Below are positions 15,785-19,324 of a stretch of 19,324 nt of DNA, in pieces. The notes beneath the pieces are model-generated. The model did not search any database, was not told the DNA's origin, and worked only from the letters and a program-made list of their open reading frames with translations. How positions within the stretch are numbered: position 1 is the stretch's first letter; the number at the start of each line of letters is the position of its first letter. The position numbers and the translations under genes were made by a program. The DNA comes from an uncultured Oxalobacteraceae bacterium (GTDB lineage Bacteria > Pseudomonadota > Gammaproteobacteria > Burkholderiales > Burkholderiaceae). The stretch spans positions 1-19,324 of the forward strand of contig CAMLFK010000074.1 of NCBI GenBank assembly GCA_946479255.1. Reading direction: 5' to 3'.

Positions 15785-17285
15785 ACTCTTCGTGGAACGC
15801 TTCTTCGCGCTTTTTGCGCAATGAAGGCAGCAGGACCACCACCAATGCCGCCACAGCCATTGCCAGCATCACGGCACTGATAGGACGGTTCAGGAAGACC
15901 ATCGGATCGCTGCGCGACAACAACAGCGCGCGGCGCAGGTACTCTTCCATCATCGGTCCGATGATAAAGCCCAGCAGCATCGGCGCCGGCTCGGCGCCCA
16001 GCTTGGCGCAGATATAGCCGAACAAACCGAACAAGGCCATCAGCCAGACATCGAACTCACTGTTGTTCAGGCTAAACACGCCGATGGCGCAGAACATCAG
16101 GATGGCCGGATACAGGCGGTGGTACGGTACCGTGATCATTTTGACCCACAGGCCAATCATCGGCAGGTTCAGCACCACGAGGAACAGGTTGCCGATCCAC
16201 ATGGAGACGATCAGGCCCCAGAACAGCGCCGGCTGCTCCGTCATGACCGCGGGACCAGGCTGGATGCCCTGGATGATCATCGCACCGATCATCAACGCCA
16301 TCACCGGGTTGGATGGAATGCCCAGGGTCAGCATCGGAATGAAGGAGGTCTGGGCACCGGCATTGTTGGCGGACTCGGGCGCAGCCACGCCTTCGATCGC
16401 GCCTTTGCCGAACTGGGCGGAGTTCTTCGACACCTTCTTTTCGATGGAATAGGCGGCGAATGAGGCCAGCATGGCGCCGCCGCCAGGCAGGATGCCCAGT
16501 GCCGAACCGAGCACGGTGCCGCGCAAGACCGGGGCGATGATGCGCTTGAAGTCATCCTTGGTGAGCATCAGGCCGGACACCTTTTTCATGACCAGGCTGC
16601 GAGTTTCGTCGTGCTCGAGATTGCGGATGATCTCGCCCAGGCCGAACATGCCCATCGCGATGATGACGAAGTTAATCCCGTCGGCCATCTGCGGCATGTC
16701 GAAGGTGTAGCGCGCCGCGCCGGAATTGACGTCCGTGCCGATCAAGCCAAGCAGCAGCCCGAGCAGCACCATGCCGACCGCATTGAGCAGCGATCCGCTG
16801 GCCAGCACCACCGAGGCCACCAGGCCGAGCACCATCAGCGAAAAGTACTCGGCAGGGCCGAACTTGAGCGCCAGTTCCGCCAGGGGCGGAGCGAATAAGG
16901 CCAGCAAGACCGTGGAGACGGTGCCGGCGAAGAACGAGCCCAGCGCGGCCGTGGCCAGGGCCTTGCCGGCCCGGCCCTTGCGCGCCATCTGGTAGCCGTC
17001 GATCGCCGTGACGACCGAGGATGACTCCCCCGGCAGATTGACCAGGATGGCGGTGGTCGAGCCCCCGTACTGGGCGCCATAGTAAATCCCGGACAGCATG
17101 ATCAGCGCCGAAATCGGCGGCAGTCCGAAGGTCGCCGGCAACAGCATGGCGATCGTAGCCACCGGACCCAAGCCCGGCAGGACGCCGACCGCGGTACCGA
17201 CGAAGACCCCGATCAGGCAGTACATCAGATTGGTCAAGGTAAAGGCTGTCTCGATGCCGAGGCCTAAATTAGCGAAAATTTCCAT
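15783..17285 (-). CDS. tctA: tripartite tricarboxylate transporter, large permease TctA
   Basis: A 500-residue inner-membrane permease with about 11-12 helices, the large subunit of a TTT (TctCBA) importer. Family blocks include GVLPGLGPVATIAMLLP, SGIYYGAQYGGSTTAILVNL, PGESSSVVTAIDGYQMARKG, the repeated-half motif LGILPGGGAMLASFAAYSIEK and PESANNAGAQTSFIPMLTLG. It moves a carboxylate delivered by TctC using the ion gradient. The ATG is preceded by TAGGAATAAC and lies 12 bases after the tctB stop, consistent with one operon tctC-tctB-tctA. The substrate cannot be read from the sequence; citrate is known only for some family members. Confidence 0.95.
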   Translation of the reverse strand: MEIFANLGLGIETAFTLTNLMYCLIGVFVGTAVGVLPGLGPVATIAMLLPATFGLPPISALIMLSGIYYGAQYGGSTTAILVNLPGESSSVVTAIDGYQMARKGRAGKALATAALGSFFAGTVSTVLLALFAPPLAELALKFGPAEYFSLMVLGLVASVVLASGSLLNAVGMVLLGLLLGLIGTDVNSGAARYTFDMPQMADGINFVIIAMGMFGLGEIIRNLEHDETRSLVMKKVSGLMLTKDDFKRIIAPVLRGTVLGSALGILPGGGAMLASFAAYSIEKKVSKNSAQFGKGAIEGVAAPESANNAGAQTSFIPMLTLGIPSNPVMALMIGAMIIQGIQPGPAVMTEQPALFWGLIVSMWIGNLFLVVLNLPMIGLWVKMITVPYHRLYPAILMFCAIGVFSLNNSEFDVWLMALFGLFGYICAKLGAEPAPMLLGFIIGPMMEEYLRRALLLSRSDPMVFLNRPISAVMLAMAVAALVVVLLPSLRKKREEAFHEE

Positions 17286-17297
17286 CGTTATTCCTAA

Positions 17298-17759
17298 TCA
17301 GAAGGCAAGCCAGGGACCGAAGACCGGCATCGGCAAGCCCAGCAGCTTGACGAATACCACCACGCTGAAGATTGCCAGGCCCACCGCCAGCAACAGGTTG
17401 TCGCGCCAGCGGAATTTAGGACTGGCGTAGGCGCTGAGGAGAATCAGCACGACGACGGCAGGCACCAGGCCGGCGCCGCGCATCAGCACGCCGAACAGCA
17501 GGACCGCCGACAGGATGAGGATGATTTCCTTGATGTAGAACTTGCCGACGGCTTCGCCATCGTGCAGGAAGGAACGCACCACGCCGATGAAGCCGATCAG
17601 GATCAGCAGCGAACCGAGGATGGTCGGAAAATAGGCTGGCCCCATCCTGCCGGCCGATCCCATGGGATAGTCCTGGCCGATGATCACCGCGGCCAGGCCA
17701 AAGAATAGAAAAATGCAGCCGGTCCAAAAGTCTTTTGGATGGCGTATGAATGACGGCAC
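17298..17759 (-). CDS. tctB: tripartite tricarboxylate transporter, small permease TctB
   Basis: A 153-residue protein with four hydrophobic segments, the small membrane subunit of the TTT importer. It begins with the family-like PSFIRHPKDFWTGCIFLFFG, followed by the conserved GSAGRMGPAYFPTILG loop. The start is taken as GTG at 17759: GAGGAG lies seven bases upstream. A longer reading from TTG at 17774 would put its start inside that ribosome-binding site. It is cotranscribed with tctC (130 bases upstream, with hairpins between) and tctA (12 bases downstream). Confidence 0.92.
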   Translation of the reverse strand: MPSFIRHPKDFWTGCIFLFFGLAAVIIGQDYPMGSAGRMGPAYFPTILGSLLILIGFIGVVRSFLHDGEAVGKFYIKEIILILSAVLLFGVLMRGAGLVPAVVVLILLSAYASPKFRWRDNLLLAVGLAIFSVVVFVKLLGLPMPVFGPWLAF

Positions 17760-17809
17760 GATTTGTCTCCTCAAAATGCTTTGTATTATTCTTAAGCTGT
17801 TATTTTTAG

Positions 17810-17831
17810 CCCGCAGGAACCAGCTTGCGGG
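17810..17831 (-). repeat. small hairpin in the tctC-tctB gap
   Basis: CCCGCA (17810-17815) and TGCGGG (17826-17831) form a 6-bp stem with a 10-base loop, just before tctB in the operon transcript. It is not followed by a T-run on the operon strand, so it is more likely an RNA-processing or stability element than a terminator. Confidence 0.45.
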
Positions 17832-17836
17832 GGCGC

Positions 17837-17867
17837 CCGCGCGGAGGAGGTGCCTGCCTCCGCGCGG
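17837..17867. repeat. strong GC-rich hairpin after tctC
   Basis: An 11-bp perfect stem (17837-17847 with 17857-17867, CCGCGCGGAGG paired to CCTCCGCGCGG) and a 9-base loop, 22 bases after the tctC stop. On the operon strand no T-run follows, so transcripts should read on to tctB. On the plus strand TCTTCTTT follows, so it could stop antisense transcription. It may protect the 3' end of tctC mRNA and raise binding-protein yield relative to the permeases. Confidence 0.55.
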
Positions 17868-17889
17868 TCTTCTTTAGCGCTAGTGCTGC

Positions 17890-18864
17890 TTAGTCGTTGT
17901 AGACGCCGGCCTTCTGGATGATCGGGGTCCAGCGATCGATTTCCGCCTTCAGATGGGTGCGCAGTGCTTGCGGCGTGGCGCGGTTTTCAGCCACCGGCTC
18001 GGTACCGAGATCGGCGAAACGCTGCTTGACCGTCGGCGATTTCAGGGCAAACTGCAAGGCGCTGGACAGTGCGTCGACGACCGGCTTTGGCGTGCCTTTT
18101 GGCGCATACAGGGCGTGCCAGACCGATACTTCGAAACCAGGCAGGCCGGCTTCGTTCATGGTCGGCAGATTCGGCAGCGAGGCCACGCGGGTCTTGGTGG
18201 TCACGGCGTAGGCCTTGATCTTTTCGCCCTTGATCTGGCTGGTGGTATTGGTGGTCTGGTCGCACATGATGTCGACCTGGCCGCCCAGCAGATCGTTCAT
18301 GGCCGGGCCGGTGCCTTTGTAGGGCACGGTGGTCAGGTCGGTGGCGATGGCGGTCATGAACAGCATGCCGCACAAGTGCGAAGCCGAACCCAGGCCCGCA
18401 TTGGCGTAAGTGACCTTGTCCTTGTTGGCCTTGACGTAGGCGAGGAACTCCTTGAAGTCCTTGGCCGGGAAATCCTTGCGTGCGACTATGGTCATCGGCA
18501 CGTCGGTGATCAGGCCGATCGGCTCGAAAGCGTCGATGGCGTTGTAGCGCAGCTTGCGGTACAGGGCCGGCGCGGTCGAATGGCCGATGTGGTGCAGCAG
18601 CAGCGTGTAGCCATCCGGTGCGGCGCTGGCCACGCGCCCGGCGCCGATGGTGCCGCCGGCGCCGCCGACGTTTTCAACGATGATTTGCTGCTTGAGCTTT
18701 TCGCCCATGGATTGTGCTACCAGACGCGCCACCGTGTCGGTCGGACCGCCGGCGGCGAATGGGACCACCATCGTGATGGTCTTGGTAGGATAGGTTTCAG
18801 CGTGAACCATGGCGCTGCCGAACAGAGCAAGGCACGCGAAGGAACGCAAAAGGGTGGTTTTCAT
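17890..18864 (-). CDS. tctC: Bug-family TTT solute-binding protein (TctC-like)
   Basis: A 324-residue periplasmic binding protein with a signal peptide (1-22, ending VHA/ET). Family landmarks are YPTKTITMVVPFAAGGPTDT (25-44), VENVGGAGGTIGAGRVAS (63-80), APDGYTLLL (82-90), VPYKGTGPAMNDLLGGQVD and LPGFEVSVWHALYAPKGTP. It captures a carboxylate or related small molecule and delivers it to TctA/TctB; betaproteobacteria carry many such Bug proteins with diverse ligands. The start has GGAGGAC at good spacing. It is the first gene of the operon. No TctDE-type two-component pair is in the window. Confidence 0.95.
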   Translation of the reverse strand: MKTTLLRSFACLALFGSAMVHAETYPTKTITMVVPFAAGGPTDTVARLVAQSMGEKLKQQIIVENVGGAGGTIGAGRVASAAPDGYTLLLHHIGHSTAPALYRKLRYNAIDAFEPIGLITDVPMTIVARKDFPAKDFKEFLAYVKANKDKVTYANAGLGSASHLCGMLFMTAIATDLTTVPYKGTGPAMNDLLGGQVDIMCDQTTNTTSQIKGEKIKAYAVTTKTRVASLPNLPTMNEAGLPGFEVSVWHALYAPKGTPKPVVDALSSALQFALKSPTVKQRFADLGTEPVAENRATPQALRTHLKAEIDRWTPIIQKAGVYND

Positions 18865-19186
18865 GGGTGTCGTCCTCCGATGAGATATGTAGAGTTATTC
18901 TAGGTGAAACCGTGCGGAGATTGCTCGAAATTTTCGGCAGCAAGCGCTCCATCTACCCTTGTATCAGTGGCTGGCACGAGCTGCAATTGTGGAAAACCGC
19001 AATGGGCCGTTTCAGGCCCATATTTGGTGTTCGAGAGGATGCCGGCGCGGCATTTTGTGGACTGTTTGCAACTTCCCGCCTGGATGAGCTGGCGGGTCGG
19101 CAAAGAGGGGCTGAGCCCTGCGGCTGGTCTTCGCTGGGTGCCCGGGGATGCTGGTCAGGCGCTCATCCCCGGCTACTAAAAAGCGC
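18865..19186. other. 322-base gene-free region upstream of tctC
   Basis: This stretch separates the tctC start from the stop of the partial minus-strand gene. I see no convincing coding frame. It holds the hairpin at 19002-19021, a second perfect inverted repeat (CCGGGGATG 19142-19150 with CATCCCCGG 19164-19172) without a T-run, and presumably the tctC promoter. A TAGAAT (18903-18898, minus) is a possible -10 box, but its -35 is poor. Confidence 0.5.
19002..19021 (-). terminator. hairpin, possible terminator of the upstream minus-strand gene
   Basis: ATGGGCC (19002-19008) and GGCCCAT (19015-19021) form a perfect 7-bp stem with a 6-base loop. On the minus strand it is followed by TGCGGTTTT, an imperfect U-tract. 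It lies between the partial gene ending at 19187 and tctC, where a terminator would be expected. Confidence 0.4.
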
Positions 19187-19281
19187 TTAGTTAGGTTTGC
19201 CGAACACCATCCCGCGTCCTGCGGTGCTCATGTACACGACGCCATACGTGTTCATGTCGCCGACCACGAACTGGCCATTGG
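19187..19281 (-). CDS. partial CDS, C-terminus resembling a GH74/BNR-repeat glycosidase
   Basis: Only the last 30 codons are present, cut by the contig end. The peptide contains GDMNTYGVVYMSTAGRGMVF and stops at TAA 19189-19187. This resembles the C-terminal GDPNxYGRVYxGTNGRGIxYG signature of GH74-type xyloglucanases and related BNR-repeat (seven-bladed propeller) secreted proteins. The start and body lie outside the window. Sequence beyond 19281 is adapter, so the frame must not be extended through it. The assignment rests on one short motif and is tentative. Confidence 0.5.
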
Positions 19282-19324
19282 AGATCGGAAGAGCACACGT
19301 CTGAACTCCAGTCACTTCCTGTGA
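19282..19324. other. untrimmed Illumina TruSeq adapter and index (artefact)
   Basis: From AGATCGGAAGAGCACACGTC (19282-19301) to CCAGTCAC (19308-19315) the 34 bases match the standard TruSeq read-1 adapter exactly. They are followed by eight bases that fit an i7 index (TTCCTGTG) and one A, which would begin the next adapter segment. This is sequencing-library DNA, not genome. Confidence 0.97.

Noticed and set aside
18969..18986. Sigma-54-like TGGCACG..TGCA on the plus strand
   Set aside because: The GG-to-GC spacing is two bases too short, and it points away from tctC with no gene downstream on that strand.
19142..19172. 9-bp inverted repeat as a terminator
   Set aside because: The stem is perfect, but neither strand has a T-run directly after it; left as an unexplained hairpin.
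1..19281. CRISPR arrays, tRNA/rRNA genes, insertion sequences, attachment sites
   Set aside because: No repeated spacer pattern, transposase reading frame, terminal inverted repeats or tRNA-like cloverleaf was found. The damaged 7.5-8.3 kb region shows no IS remnant that would explain the rearrangement.

Overview
The window looks like one end of a draft-genome contig from a high-GC betaproteobacterium, most likely Oxalobacteraceae (Massilia/Duganella-like). The indications are a PEP-CTERM sorted protein with a VPEPST motif, a Bug-type tctCBA uptake operon, chrB-chrA, a periplasm- and efflux-rich gene set and GC-rich codon use. The family placement is inference from gene content; no rRNA or tRNA gene lies in the window. 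The last 43 bases are not biological: they are an untrimmed Illumina TruSeq adapter plus an index, so the contig really ends at about 19281.

Layout. 1-1.9 kb: a small DUF2905 membrane protein (+) converges on a PhoD-like metallophosphatase (-). 2.0-7.5 kb: a tight four-gene minus-strand operon, in the order TonB-dependent receptor, ABC ATPase, DUF3526-type ABC-2 permease, second ABC-2 permease. It has ATGA stop/start overlaps at both permease junctions. 7.5-8.3 kb: a graveyard of a metal-homeostasis locus on the + strand. It holds a Fur-family regulator lacking its N-terminus, then a NiCoT (HoxN/NixA) nickel/cobalt permease broken by a frameshift, a large internal loss and a stop codon. This debris runs into the 3' end of a minus-strand PEP-CTERM gene, which has read through into antisense NiCoT sequence.

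9.0-12.3 kb: a chromate-response operon (-), chrB-chrA followed by an EamA/DMT exporter with a very His-rich C-terminus. The exporter is frameshifted at a 7-base homopolymer. A candidate promoter with a perfect TATAAT sits directly before chrB, next to an inverted repeat. 12.4-13.5 kb: a secreted Sel1-like hypothetical protein (+), apparently frameshifted near its end, and a DUF2750 protein (-). 13.6-15.8 kb: a CNNM/CBS (HlyC/CorC) membrane protein (-) diverges from a glutathione S-transferase-like gene (+) that ends in a strong terminator. 15.8-18.9 kb: tctC-tctB-tctA (-), a tripartite tricarboxylate-type transporter with hairpins between tctC and tctB. 19.2 kb: the last ~30 codons of a minus-strand protein resembling the C-terminus of GH74-type BNR glycosidases.

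How it works together. The best candidate for an under-described system is the TonB receptor/ABC-2 operon. Its likely original partners were the divergent Fur-family regulator and the nearby NiCoT permease. That neighbourhood suggests, without proving, a transition-metal role. The regulator's 5' half and the divergent promoter region are missing, so the surviving operon may now be deregulated or silent. The chrB-chrA-EamA operon is a second metal/oxyanion module.
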